A DNA stretch of 64,000 nt. Source: Liolophura sinensis (Eukaryota > Mollusca > Polyplacophora > Chitonida > Chitonidae). The stretch spans positions 1,229,474 through 1,293,473 of the forward strand of contig NC_088298.1 of assembly GCF_032854445.1 (NCBI RefSeq), read 5' to 3'. This document shows positions 1 through 63,494 of the stretch, piece by piece. The notes beneath the pieces are model-generated. The model saw only the letters and a list, made by a program, of their open reading frames with translations, was not told where the DNA came from and searched no databases. Within the stretch, counting starts at the first letter, position 1, and the number at the start of each line of letters is the position of its first letter. A program made the position numbers and the translations under genes.

Positions 1-52
1 GGGGGTGGGGGGGGGGGTTGGGGGGTGGGGTGGGTGGGGGGGGTGGGGGGGG
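1..52 (+). repeat. G-rich low-complexity run at window edge
   Basis: Almost all G with scattered T: G-quadruplex-prone on the plus strand, C-rich in the MYO3 transcript. May be partly an assembly-edge artefact. Confidence 0.7.
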
Positions 53-250
53 GAATTAGGAGCGTCAGGGTAAATCCACCGGCCTTTGATAAATTAATGA
101 AAAACATTCCCACGTGTGACAATCAGATTTACACGACATATTAATGGATGACCAGTGCATTACACAAACTGACACATGTGGGCAAGTCTACAAACTGAAA
201 TTTATTGAACTGGTGAACTAATGAAACTATAACAAAGAGCTTCCGCAAAC

Positions 251-52307
<52,057 letters not shown>

Positions 52308-52550
52308 CTGAAAAAAAACAGTGGGCCAAAGGTAAGTTAAAATGTAAATTGGGAATGCATAATAGTTTGCAGGTACAAATAAATACAAGGGGTGGATTCC
52401 AAACAAGTGATTTTTGACTTCATAAACAACATGCACAAAAGCTCAATACATGTGAAATCCTGCCAAAAAATACCACATTCAACTGTCATTTTTAAGTAAA
52501 AAATGAACCACATTAAAAGATACGATGTCAGAAATTCACCCCACCAACCA

Positions 52551-52590
52551 ACCAACCAACCGAACGACTGACTGACTGACCGACCGACCG
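52551..52590 (+). repeat. Tetranucleotide run
   Basis: (ACCA)n passing into (GACT)n and (GACC)n; simple sequence just upstream of MYO3 coding exon 1. Confidence 0.85.
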
Positions 52591-53404
52591 TCAGACAGCA
52601 TACATGTACACAGACACTACAGCCTAGCGCACACGGACAACATCTATTGTCGAAAGTCGGATTTTCAGATCCTGGTGTCAAATGATATGGAATATCATTT
52701 ACTCGCACAGGAGTCACATTTGTTGTCCATCTTCGTAGATTACAGTGGTAAAAGATGGTCAGAAGGTACATTCAAGTTCATGTGATCCCAAAACATTGTG
52801 TCACACCTTCCATTTTATATGTACTCACATGACATTTCCCTAGACACTGATTGGTCAATGTAGACGAAAACCATCCCAAAAGATCCAGATTGCCCCCAGA
52901 CAAGTGGAATCTTGTGCCCGGCTCATTTCTTTCTGGATTTGTTTTTGTCCAAAGTTAAACAAACTGAACCTTTGGATGAAGTGTTCCAGACTCAGGAATT
53001 CTTGATGTGGTTATGCGCACATGAGTAAATTTTGAGGATTTTTATGTGGTCTGGATCAAGATATCTCGTTTTCGACAACAAGTTGTCCCTGTGCACTAAG
53101 CTTTAATATACATATTGTGCTGCTTGTCATATGTGAAACCTCAACAATGATCCCATTGCAAGAACATCAAACTGTGATGGATTTGGTACCACTAACATGT
53201 ACTGTATTGCAGTAATTGTGTAATTTTTACCATTAACTGAAGTCCTGAAATAAGCTTCATTTAAATCAAATTTCCATAACTGAATTTATTAAAAACTACC
53301 TTTGAGGGATTCTGGGAACAAGCAATATGCATATGCTGAAATAAAATCGTTTAAAAACCCCACATCAATGGACATATTGATTAGTAACGGTTCTAAATCC
53401 AGTG

Positions 53405-54508
53405 CACACCATATCATATCTATCACGTACATGTCATATCTATCACGTACATGTCCTATCTACCACGTACATGTCCTATCTATCACGTACATGTCCTATC
53501 TACCACGTACATGTCCTATCTACCACGTACATCTCACATCTATCACCTACATGTCCTATCTATCACGTACATGTCCTATCTACCACGTACATGTCCTATC
53601 TACCACGTACATGTCATATCTACCACGTACATATCATATCTACCACGTACATATCATATCTATCACGTACATGTCCTATCTACCACGTACATGTCCTATC
53701 TACCACGTACATGTCCTATCTACCACGTACATGTCCTATCTATCACGTACATGTCATATCTATCACGTACATGTCATATCATATCTATCACGTACATGTC
53801 ATATCTATCACGTACATGTCATATCTATCACGTACATGTCCTATCTACCACGTACATGTCATATCTATCACGTACATGTCCTATCTACCACGTACATGTC
53901 ATATCTATCACGTACATGTCATATCTATCACGTACATGTCATATCTATCACGTACATGTCCTATCTACCACGTACATGTCATATCTATCACGCACATGTC
54001 ATATCTATCACGCACATGTCCTATCTACCACGTACATGTCCTATCTACCACGCACATGCCCTATCTACCACGCACATGTCATATCTATCACGTACATGTC
54101 ATATCTACCACATACATGTCATATCTATCACGTACATGTCCTATCTACCACGTACATGTCATATCTATCACGTACATGTCATATCTATCACGTACATGTC
54201 CTATCTACCACGTACATGTCCTATCTACCACGTACATGTCATATCTATCACGTACATGTCATATCTATCACGTACATGTCATATCATATCTATCACGTAC
54301 ATGTCATATCTATCACGTACATGTCCTATCTACCACGTACATGTCCTATCTACCACGTACATGTCATATCTATCACGTACATGTCCTATCTACCACGTAC
54401 ATGTCCTATCTACCACGTACATGTCATATCTATCACGTACATGTCATATCTACCACGTACATGTCATATCTATCACGTACATGTCCCATCTACCACGTAC
54501 ATGTCATT
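53405..54508 (+). repeat. 20-bp minisatellite, about 55 copies
   Basis: Unit ATATCTATCACGTACATGTC or CTATCTACCACGTACATGTC. The two variable sites mostly go together (A with T, C with C). All three plus frames are open (361-432 codons) only because the unit lacks stops. Lies 1.1 kb upstream of the MYO3 leader exon. Confidence 0.97.
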
Positions 54509-54829
54509 TGCAGAGAATTTTAACAAACCCTGTTAGCCAGAACTTCAATCAATCTACACCTACTACAGTACCTATAAATCTCAAATCTGGCAAGTGCTGA
54601 CATCAGCATGCCTGTTGTGTGTTTTCAATTCATAAAAGGAATTATAAAATTAATGCCTCTTCAGCATCCTGATTTTATACAGCCAAGATGATATCTGGAA
54701 AGCAGCAGTCTATTAGCGAGGCACTATCAGTGGAAAATCAATGCAAACCCATAGAAATGCAATGCATTAATTTTATAAAAATGATACCAATCAACAACTG
54801 AATTACACATTCCCACATAGGAACATCAA

Positions 54830-55401
54830 GCTAAGGTAAACCATATTAGGCACTGGCATGGCACAAAGCTTGACAGTCTTATACATGTACATTAGCAGGA
54901 TTACAGGAATAACATTTTACTGTAATAGGCCATTAAGCCAAGGTAAACCATGTTAGGCACTGGCATGGCACAAAGCTTGACAGTCTTACACATGTACATT
55001 AGCAGGATTACAGGAATAACATTTTACTGTAATAGGCCATTAAGCTAAGGTAAACCATGTTAGGTATGGGCATGGCACAAAGCTTGACAGTCTTATACAT
55101 GTACATTAGCAGGATTACAGGAATAACATTTTACTGTAATAGGCCATTAAGCTAAGGTAAACCATGTTAGGCACTGGCATGGCACAAGGCTCAGCAGTCT
55201 TATACATGTACAATGGGTAGGATTACAGGAATAACATTTTACTGTAATAGGCCATTAAGCCAAGGTAAACCATGTTAGGCACTGGCATGGCACAAAGCTT
55301 GACAGTCTTACACATGTACATTAGCAGGATTACAGGAATAACATTTTACTGTAATAGGCCATTAAGCCAAGGTAAACCATGTTAGCCACTGGCATGGCAC
55401 A
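54830..55401 (+). repeat. 107-bp tandem repeat, about 5.5 copies
   Basis: Unit includes AAGCTAAGGTAAACCATGTT, AGGCACTGGCATGGCACAAA, GCTTGACAGTCTTATACATG and TTTTACTGTAATAGGCC. Copies are nearly identical. Confidence 0.95.
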
Positions 55402-55599
55402 AGGGATCCCCTGACCGATCCCCACATCAATATGTACATGTACCCGTACTCAGATCATGACAGCATTCCTTTTGGCATTATCACAAGGACTGCATGCAGA
55501 CTGGGTATCAATTTTTTACACGGAATTCTCTCCATATGAAAAAAATATAACACATGTACATGCATGTAAAGTTAAAACTGTCCGAACTCAAAAATATTT

Positions 55600-55745
55600 C
55601 AGCCTGCGGATGGTAATGATTGCCCTCCTCAAGACTCTGCTTGGTTTCCTCTGGCGTACCATAATGCTGGCCACTGATGTATAAGTGAAATATTCTTTCT
55701 TTAATGTATAAAACACAAATCAAATAAACAAACAAATAAATCAAA
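55600..55745 (+). mobile_element. SINE family A, 3' half
   Basis: GCCTGCGGATGG, CTCTGCTTGGTTTCCTCTGG, CATAATGCTGGCCACTGATG, AAGTGAAATATTCTTTC and an (AAACAAATA)-like tail. Confidence 0.65.
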
Positions 55746-55843
55746 ATGATTTCTGGATGGATATGGTATCTACTGAATATCACAAGAAAATACAGTACAT
55801 ATGCATGTATGATAGAGTGGCTTTAATTATTTTTACATATATA

Positions 55844-55844
<1 letters not shown>

Positions 55845-55897
<53 letters not shown>
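55845..55897 (+). repeat. (AT)n microsatellite
   Basis: About 25 AT dinucleotides ending in a short (AC)n run. Confidence 0.95.
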
Positions 55898-55907
<10 letters not shown>

Positions 55908-55948
55908 TACATGTATCATCAACCGACTGGAAAGAGTGCTTGTACAAG

Positions 55949-57977
55949 AAGGGGCAAAATCAAGGATATCATCAAAGCTTACTGGCAACATAATGGTGAA
56001 CATGTGAAGAATATCTAACACTGCTGACAGGGTAAAATCAAGGATATCACCCAAGCTTATTGGCAACATAATGGTGAACATGTGAAGAGTATCTAACACT
56101 GCTGACAGGGCAAAATCAAGGATATCACCCAAGCTTATTGGCAACATAATGGTGAACATGTGAAGAGTATCTAACACTGCTGACAGGGCAAAATCAAGGA
56201 TATCACCCAAGCTTATTGGCAACATAATGGTGAACATGTGAAGAGTATCTAACACTGCTGACAGGGCAAAATCAAGGATATCACCCAAGCTTATTGGCAA
56301 CATAATGGTGAACATGTGAAGAGTATCTAACACTGCTGACAGGGCAAAATCAAGGATATCACCCAAGCTTATTGGCAACATAATGGTGAACATGTGAAGA
56401 ATATCTAATACTGCTGACAGGGCAAAATCAAGGATATCACCCAAGCTTATTGGCAACATAATGGTGAACATGTGAAGAATATCTATTACTGCTGACGGGG
56501 CAAAATCAAGGATATCACCCAAGCTTATTGGCAACATAATGGTGAACATGTGAAGAATATCTAATACTGCTGACAGGGCAAAATCAAGGATATCACCCAA
56601 GCTTATTGGCAACATAATGGTGAACATGTGAAGAATATCTATTACTGCTGACAGGGCAAAATCAAGGATATCACCCAAGCTTATTGGCAACATAATGGTG
56701 AACATGTGAAGAATATCTATTACTGCTGACAGGGCAAAATCAAGGATATCACCCAAGCTTATTGGCAACATAATGGTGAACATGTGAAGAGTATCTAACA
56801 CTGCTGACAGGGCAAAATCAAGGATATCACCCAAGCTTATTGGCAACATAATGGTGAACATGTGAAGAGTATCTAACACTGCTGACAGGGCAAAATCAAG
56901 GATATCACCCAAGCTTATTGGCAACATAATGGTGAACATGTGAAGAATATCTAATACTGCTGACAGGGCAAAATCAAGGATATCACCCAAGCTTATTGGC
57001 AACATAATGGTGAACATGTGAAGAATATCTATTACTGCTGACGGGGCAAAATCAAGGATATCACCCAAGCTTATTGGCAACATAATGGTGAACATGTGAA
57101 GAATATCTAATACTGCTGACAGGGCAAAATCAAGGATATCACCCAAGCTTATTGGCAACATAATGGTGAACATGTGAAGAATATCTATTACTGCTGACAG
57201 GGCAAAATCAAGGATATCACCCAAGCTTATTGGCAACATAATGGTGAACATGTGAAGAGTATCTAACACTGCTGACAGGGCAAAATCAAGGATATCACCC
57301 AAGCTTATTGGCAACATAATGGTGAACATGTGAAGAATATCTATTACTGCTGACAGGGCAAAATCAAGGATATCACCCAAGCTTATTGGCAACATAATGG
57401 TGAACATGTGAAAGAGTATCTAACACTGCTGACAGGGCAAAATCAAGGATATCACCCAAGCTTATTGGCAACATAATGGTGAACATGTGAAGAATATCTA
57501 TTACTGCTGACAGGGCAAAATCAAGGATATCACCCAAGCTTATTGGCAACATAATGGTGAACATGTGAAGAATATCTAATACTGCTGATAAGGCAAAATC
57601 AAGGATATCACCCAAGCTTATTGGCAACATAATGGTGAACATGTGAAGAATATCTAATACTGCTGACAGGGCAAAATCAAGGATATCACCCAAGCTTATT
57701 GGCAACATAATGGTGAACATGTGAAGAATATCTAATACTGCTGATAAGGCAAAATCAAGGATATCACCCAAGCTTATTGGCAACATATGGTGAACATGTG
57801 AAGAATATCTAATACTGCTGACAGGGCAAAATCAAGGATATCACCCAGCTATTGGCAACATAATGGTGAACATGTGAAGAATATCTAATACTGCTGACAG
57901 GGCAAAATCAAGGATATCACCCAAGCTTATTGGCAACACAATGGTGAACATGTGAAGGATATCTAATACTGCTGATA
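55949..57977 (-). repeat. 78-bp minisatellite, about 26 copies, with long open frame
   Basis: Unit AAAATCAAGGATATCACCCA, AGCTTATTGGCAACATAATG, GTGAACATGTGAAGAATATC, TAATACTGCTGACAGGGC. Since 78 is a multiple of 3, the minus strand stays open for 520 codons as a 26-residue hydrophobic repeat (MFTIMLPISLGDILDF...). Single-base indels near 57412 and 57787 shift the frame, and the differences between units change the amino acids, so I call it a satellite and not a gene. Units form a higher-order pattern. Confidence 0.9.
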
Positions 57978-58179
57978 GCTTATAACCCATGATCACTTTG
58001 CTTCATTACACATGCATATATACATCATGCTACGGTGCACATTGCCACTGTAGGTGACAGAGGTGCTACTGAAGCAAGACCCCGGAGTCAAGCCACCAGG
58101 GGCTAGATAAAATTTAAACTCCTTTCCTAATGAATTCTTCACAGATACATGTGCATGTACTAATACTGAATTATTTACT

Positions 58180-58505
58180 GATTTATTTGATAGATGTTGT
58201 TGCTAAATACAACATTCAATTTTTCACCTAACATACAGGTACAAAGGTGGTCAGTTTCTTGGGTGGAAGAAACTGAATGCCTGGCGTAAACCCCTAACCT
58301 TTGCAAGTTACTAACAAACTTTCTCACACGACATTAAACTGTATTGGTGGAAGACAGGTGGTCAACAACAGATGTTACACTGCACAAACAGTCACATGAG
58401 CGCTGCTATCAGCTAAATCCCACTTATTAACAAGGCCAAACAAGGGGTGAGAGCAAAGGGGAATCAAACAAATTCAGTGTCCAGGGCCAGACTTGAACAC
58501 ACACC
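58180..58505 (-). mobile_element. Third SINE-like family
   Basis: TTATTTGATAGATGTTGTTG tail side, CTAACCTTTGCAAGTTACTA, ACAAACTTTCTCACACGACA, GTGGAAGACAGGTGGTCAAC, ending GGGCCAGACTTGAACACACA (box-B-like, reversed). Diverged relatives at 24050-24215 and 33896-34200. Confidence 0.45.
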
Positions 58506-58539
58506 TAATTTTAATGTCAGAGATTACAATGTGATAATA

Positions 58540-58795
58540 AATGCAAACATGTTCAAAAACACTATGTAATGAATTCAAGGCCCTAAAGTAATAACACATG
58601 TAGACATGACTGTAAACACTTTGTAATGAATTCAAGGCACTAATGCTCATATCAGATACAAATTGTAATAACAAATGTGGACCTGACTGTAAACACTTTG
58701 TAATGAATTCAAGGCGCTAATGCTGATATCAAAGATACAATGTAATAATAAATGTAAACATTATCCTATAAAAACACTTTGTAATGAATTCAGCG
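58540..58795 (+). repeat. About 70-bp tandem repeat, 4 copies
   Basis: AACACTTTGTAATGAATTCA, AGGCGCTAATGCTGATATCA, GTAATAA(C/T)AAATGT recur in order. Confidence 0.85.
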
Positions 58796-59058
58796 TGCTG
58801 TGAGTACATGGCCTACATCAATGTAACACAAGCAGGTGATGGAAGAAAAAACAGAAATTACCATTTCCAGCTTTCATCATACATACAAATCCATAATTCA
58901 TTAGACATGTTAGACAACAGCTACATGTTCATGTACTGTACAAATGTGTGCTACCTAATAGCCATTAGCGCTGTAATGTATGCATTACTGGTATGAAAGT
59001 GACTAATGTCAACATCATATCACTGGGCCGTTAAAATCATAGATGTGGGTGCACTCAC

Positions 59059-59111
59059 CTGCAGATCGTGAAATGTGTTACCTGGCGAGTGATTGATAAT
59101 GATCTCAGGTA
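59059..59111 (-). other. Candidate cryptic or 5'UTR exon upstream of MYO3
   Basis: A 53-nt segment with acceptor TTGTTCAG and a consensus donor CTGCAG/GTGAGT (59058-59053). Coding exon 1 has an acceptor in its leader, so an upstream untranslated exon must exist; this is the best donor I noticed in the 5' flank. Two frames are open through it, so it could also be coding. Not demonstrated. Confidence 0.25.
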
Positions 59112-59699
59112 CTGAACAAGTTGCGTTAATGTCTAATGTAAGCTGTACAGCTATGTGAATATGCATAGATGTACGTTTGAACAGCATATGCACAAGTTTT
59201 TTTTTTCTCTTTTTCATCTGGCTGTTTTTCACCTGGCTGTAGCTGTCATACAGGTACATGTACATAACATAAATTTTTCTAAAATTAAAGAAAAGAAACA
59301 AGAAAAAATAGTACATTGTTTCCAGTTTTTTGTCTGTAATTGCAAAACCTTAATTACTCTAATTCTTTGACCTTTTCAACTGCTTCTGTACCCAGAATTC
59401 TGAAACAGTTTGAGAGAACTATGGGGTGTATTTCTAATTTGTACAGTTTTATAAAGGTTGTATCTGTAGTGACACAAACAAATCATTCTAATAACAATTG
59501 TATGTTTAAATTCCACTGAAAGAAAGTGCTTTAGTGGTTGAAAAGCTTGCAGATTTACAGTATACATGTATATATATCTATATAAGAAGCACAGGGCCTT
59601 GGCCTACGATGTTGCTCTAATGCTCTCACTGCTGGCATTATTGATAATAAACAATTTCTGTTCCTCTACCCAAAATATTGAAGATCTATTAGTTACATG

Positions 59700-59870
59700 T
59701 ATATTTATTTACTTATTTTATTTATTCAATTGGTGTTTTATGCAGTACTGAAGAATATTTAACTTATACGTACAACGGTGGCCAGCATTATGGTGGGAGG
59801 AAACCCGCCCCACAGGCAACTCATGCCCATCCGCAGGTTGCTGGCAGACCTTCCCATGTAGGGTCTACCA
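59700..59870 (-). mobile_element. SINE family A, 3' part
   Basis: TTTATTTACTTATTTTATTT tail, TTGGTGTTTTATGCAGTACT, GGCCAGCATTATGGTGGGAG, CATCCGCAGGTTGCTGGCAG, ACCTTCCCATGTAGG. Confidence 0.65.
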
Positions 59871-60021
59871 GTAAAAAGCACAATGTATACTAACAAAAAG
59901 AGAAACACGTAACATGCAGTATCTACATGTAGGTATTAATGTACATGTAACAGCAACATGTAGGTGGAATTTACATGTAGTAATTCACTAAAATGACCTA
60001 TAGAACTTTTCTGAAAGTTCA

Positions 60022-60148
60022 GGGCCCGGTAATATTCAAAGTGCATTAAAAGTTAAGCCAGGCTTAAATCTTAAACTAATGGCACTTTAGACCAGGCTAA
60101 AGTTAATACTAGGTTCAACTGCTAATACACTTTTGAACAACTCAGCCC
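60022..60148. mobile_element. Small palindromic element
   Basis: About 127 bp whose two halves pair imperfectly: GGGCCCGGTAATATTCAAAG at one end and, reversed, GGGCTGAGTTGTTCAAAAG at the other. Probably a short MITE; a single copy in this window. Confidence 0.4.
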
Positions 60149-60469
60149 AGCAGAGTCTTCAACACCAGACAGATTACACTAACAAAACTAACGTACAGTT
60201 TTATGCCAGCTGAGTTTGTTTTAATGAGAGTGAGTCATAATGTACACACAAACATATAAACATAGATGTGCATGTACCAGGATTAATGTGTGATTTTCAT
60301 TAAAACTTTAGCTTTCTCAGTTCATACCTTTTGCTTGATTACTGATTGACTGATCACCTCTAATATAAGGTCAATCAAACTTTCCTGTCAAGTTTGACTA
60401 ACTTCTTATCAGAAAAACTTGTTGGCATCAAAAGTACCATTTTACGGCCTTTATATGTTTCTGAAAGTG

Positions 60470-60660
60470 CATTTTTTCTTAAACCAAGAAAGTTTAGTTC
60501 AGATACAGATTCAGATTTTGCTCATAAAAGTCCATTTTTAGAGGCAAATAATGGTCACAAAATCTTATTTTTCGGTGCTGAAATTTACAATTTTCTAGTA
60601 GAATATCATCCCATGTTCTATGCAAACCTCAAAACACTTTTCCAACTCAAAAGAACCCTC
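60470..60660 (-). repeat. Dispersed repeat family C, minus copy
   Basis: TTATTTTTCGGTGCTGAAAT, AGAATATCATCCCATGTTCT, AAACCTCAAAACACTTTTCC. The 94-aa open frame across it is accidental. Confidence 0.5.
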
Positions 60661-60684
60661 AGAATGAGGAGAAAGTAAGTATAC

Positions 60685-60687
<3 letters not shown>

Positions 60688-60770
<83 letters not shown>

Positions 60771-60775
60771 CATAT
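60688..60775 (+). repeat. (AT)n microsatellite
   Basis: About 40 AT dinucleotides with one interruption; just below the end of the 60804-61118 exon. Confidence 0.95.
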
Positions 60776-60803
60776 ATACATAACAGTGCATTATAAGTGA
60801 TTA

Positions 60804-61118
60804 TCAGGTCTGTATGGAGGCCATGTAGGCATGTATAAGCTGATCAATTACAGAGGTCTGTCTCCTGTTACCCATTACAAATGTCAACAGTTGTGATAGT
60901 GATCGCTGAAATAAGATACGCTTGCCCTTCATGTCAAATTCCTGATGGCCGCTAATGCACTGTAACAGTTTATCAATAACACATTCAATAACCACTAAAA
61001 ACAAGGAAGTCAAGGATGATTGATGTCTAACAACTGATTGACAACAAGAGATGAGAGGAACAAATAAAGCAAAAGGCATCATCTGGAATATGACGTCCGC
61101 TTGATCAGCTATATCTAC
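60804..61118 (-). CDS. Probable last exon of an unidentified upstream gene
   Basis: A 315-nt open run in phase 0, from an acceptor TTTACAG (61125-61119) to TGA at 60806-60804. It encodes 104 residues beginning VDIADQADVIFQMMPFAL and ending in IHAYMASIQT. Composition is that of an ordinary alpha-helical protein (Leu/Ile/Gln-rich, HEAT-like in character) and not of a repeat, and the frame stays open despite AT-rich surroundings. I do not recognise the family. A possible preceding small exon is at 63257-63293. It lies 8.5 kb upstream of MYO3 on the same strand. Confidence 0.5.
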   Translation of the reverse strand, partial: VDIADQADVIFQMMPFALFVPLISCCQSVVRHQSSLTSLFLVVIECVIDKLLQCISGHQEFDMKGKRILFQRSLSQLLTFVMGNRRQTSVIDQLIHAYMASIQT

Positions 61119-61319
61119 CTGTAAATATATCAATGAACAATACTGCCCCAGAAGGGTTATAACCTCCAGTCCATGCTTTGGATGTTCATGTCTACTTGTT
61201 TTATCAAACTGTTTTCACACAACAGACAATTTCTTACGGAATGCTAACTGTTAACTTCCAACAAACAAAGACATTTTTTCTATATATTGCCTTTAAATAC
61301 TTACATATATACATGTTGG

Positions 61320-61540
61320 TTGTATTTCCTACATACATATAGTAAACCTTCAAACTCAATCTCATGTATGTAGCATTTCCTACATAGTAAACCTTCAAAC
61401 TCAATCTCATGTATGTAGCATTTCCCACATAGTAAACCTTCAAACTCAATCTCATGTATGTTGCATTTCCCACATAGTAAACCTTCAAACTCAATCTCAT
61501 GTATGTAGCATTTCCTACATAGTAAACCTTCAATCTCAAT
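61320..61540 (+). repeat. 45-bp tandem repeat, about 4.7 copies
   Basis: Unit ACATAGTAAACCTTCAAACT, CAATCTCATGTATGTAGCAT, TTCCT. Ends 7 bp before the TTAA of the THAP element. The 101-codon minus ORF arises because 45 is a multiple of 3. Confidence 0.95.
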
Positions 61541-61550
61541 TTATCCTTAA

Positions 61551-62366
61551 AGGTGAACTGTCCTAGTTTTATTTCTCACTTCACCTAACTGAGTTGTATA
61601 CCTGTGATATGGAAAAAAAATTATGAAAACAATAAAATGCATCTGGTGAGTTGGTTTTAGCTGTGGAAATGAAAAATGCAACTAACACCAAAAATTCCAA
61701 GGAAAAAAAACTCATATGGCTTGTCTTCCCATGAATGGCACTAGTGTGCCAAGTATGAGTGGTACTCTGGTTTACACGCGCAATGTCGGCTTCACTGAGA
61801 TTTGACCCATGTTTTCTGACAGGAAAACTGCTTTTGTGAACAGGAATGTTGAAAATAGTAGGTACTGCTTCCGTTTTCAACCGTCGTCAGATATTTTTAC
61901 TTTCCATTCCATTTTGGAATCTAATTCCATACCTCATTTTCAGCCTGTAAACTGGGTCAAAACATGCCTCCTCAAAATGGTTAAAGCATAATTTTGAGCG
62001 CTCATTCGGCTCGAAATGGTCGCGTCGCATGGCGATAACCCATTTTCGTTGCATGGATGGGTCTGATGCGAAGGCATGAAAACTAATCCCGCAGAAATTC
62101 AGTGTGCGATTAGCACAGTTCATAACTACACAAAACGTCATCGCTCTACTGTGACGTCATCAACTAGGGGGACATCAAGGGCAGATAAGCTCGTAGAGTA
62201 TACCAGGCTTCATAAAACTCGTCCTATCAGCCTTCAAAGTAGTGTTTTTTTTTACAACATGTAGCGATTTGAATTCTTTCCATCACTTAGGCTCCGTGTT
62301 TCAGACACCTCTAGGATACATTGTCAATTTTAAGAGAAAAATTTGATCACCCAGGACAGTTCACCT
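61551..62366 (-). mobile_element. TTAA-flanked DNA transposon relic with THAP domain (Kolobok-like)
   Basis: Both ends start AGGTGAACTGTCCT as inverted repeats (14 bp perfect), and each is bordered by TTAA (61547-61550 and 62367-62370). The 816-bp interior holds a THAP-type zinc-finger ORF on the minus strand. TTAA target sites combined with a THAP transposase are known for the Kolobok superfamily; piggyBac also uses TTAA but lacks THAP. The length is far too short for an autonomous element, so this is a deleted copy. Confidence 0.7.
61581..62141 (-). pseudogene. THAP zinc-finger ORF with in-frame TGA
   Basis: Starts ATG at 62141. Pattern C-x4-C near the start (CVVMNC), then W, then C-x2-H (CFNHF), fitting the C2CH THAP DNA-binding domain. 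A TGA at 61889-61887 interrupts the same frame, after which RRLKTEAVPTIF supplies the AVPTIF box that closes a THAP domain. Reading continues another 101 codons without recognisable catalytic motifs. A dead transposase fragment inside the TTAA-flanked element is the simplest reading. Confidence 0.7.
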
Positions 62367-62370
62367 TTAA

Positions 62371-63256
62371 GATTATTAATAATATTTTAACTTTTAACAA
62401 AAATAACTTCGCATTAATTTACAAAATCAAACTGCCATAAAATCACAGGTAAATGTATAATAATTTGAAAATCCATGTAGATGTAATCTATATTTTTGTG
62501 TAACTGTATACACACGCAAAACTATTAAAAAATGGAGCCCAACATTCACATGATGTAAGTTGACATGTAGGGCTACCAGGGCCAATTATTGACACACCCT
62601 AATCCTGAATCCACAGACGGATAATGCCTTAATCTGCTTGGACCGAGCAAAACCACAACAATATGCCTGGCATCGGCGAGCTAACAGGACAGAATCCCTG
62701 TTTAATTCCCCTTTCGTGTTGATGTTTGCTTCAATAGGCCGTAAAACAACAACAGACAGAAACGGCAAAATTCTGACCACCACTTCTGGCTTCCATCTTA
62801 TTGCATACAAAAGTGCAGCAACTGCTGGCTTGTATACTTGAACAATATACTGACAGTCAGTGACATAGGCTTGAGAGCCCTAACTGGCCAGGCTTCAAGA
62901 CAACTTTCAAATGAGCACCTGCCTGCTTTCAAGAGAAATCACATGTAAATTACAGGAAAATGATGTAAAAATTTTGAAAATAACAATGTAGATACATGTA
63001 GGTCTCTTTCCTCAGATGGAGATGAAGTCAAGTTGAATGCAACAGATATGCATTAACAACATTCATACAAAAACTAATCACTACAGAATTATAACCAATA
63101 AAGTTTTTCAAAACAATGCTTTCAGAACTTTCAAAAGTCATAATTTTCAACCTGCTAGTTCACAAGTTATCAGACAATGAAACATTTACATCAAAGAACC
63201 ATGTGTTCATTTCTAATCAGAAAGCAATATTAATGAGTAATTAATACAGTGAGTAC
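62371..63256. other. 5' flank, no assigned feature
   Basis: A segment around 62590-62840 is more CpG-rich and open on both strands for 67-74 codons, without a recognisable domain or splice sites. Nothing else seen. Confidence 0.4.
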
Positions 63257-63293
63257 CTCATAACAGAAAGAGGGTTGGCTTGCCCCACTCCTG
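63257..63293 (-). CDS. Possible small exon preceding the 60804-61118 exon
   Basis: Flanked by a long T-run acceptor ending ATACAG and a donor GTACTC. If it ends in phase 0 it would read RSGASQPSFCYE (the first nucleotide of the exon completes the preceding codon) and join directly to VDIADQ. All other frames are short as well, so support is only the splice sites and phase. Confidence 0.25.
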
Positions 63294-63494
63294 CTGTATA
63301 AAAAAAAAAAACATATTAATTGAAACTTTTCCTCACTAAGTTTGAAATAATGCCTGCCAAAATAAGAAAAAGAATATCATATCATAGAAATATAACAGAA
63401 AAGTTGATCTAAAACCACCTTTATAATTTTTTAACATATTTTAATCATTAGAATGAAGTGTCATGTTTGAATTCTGCGGTGGACTTTTACAGCC

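Noticed and set aside
53302-54600. Three overlapping plus ORFs of 361-432 codons
   Set aside because: All three frames are open because the 20-bp unit has no stop codon; this is a minisatellite, not a protein.
55845-57407. 520-codon minus ORF of 26-residue hydrophobic repeats
   Set aside because: Follows from a 78-bp satellite unit without stops. Unit differences change amino acids freely, the frame is broken by 1-bp indels near 57412 and 57787, and the ORF ends in an (AT)n microsatellite.
62586-62841. Overlapping ORFs on both strands
   Set aside because: No recognisable domain, splice sites or start context; noted only as a CpG-richer patch.
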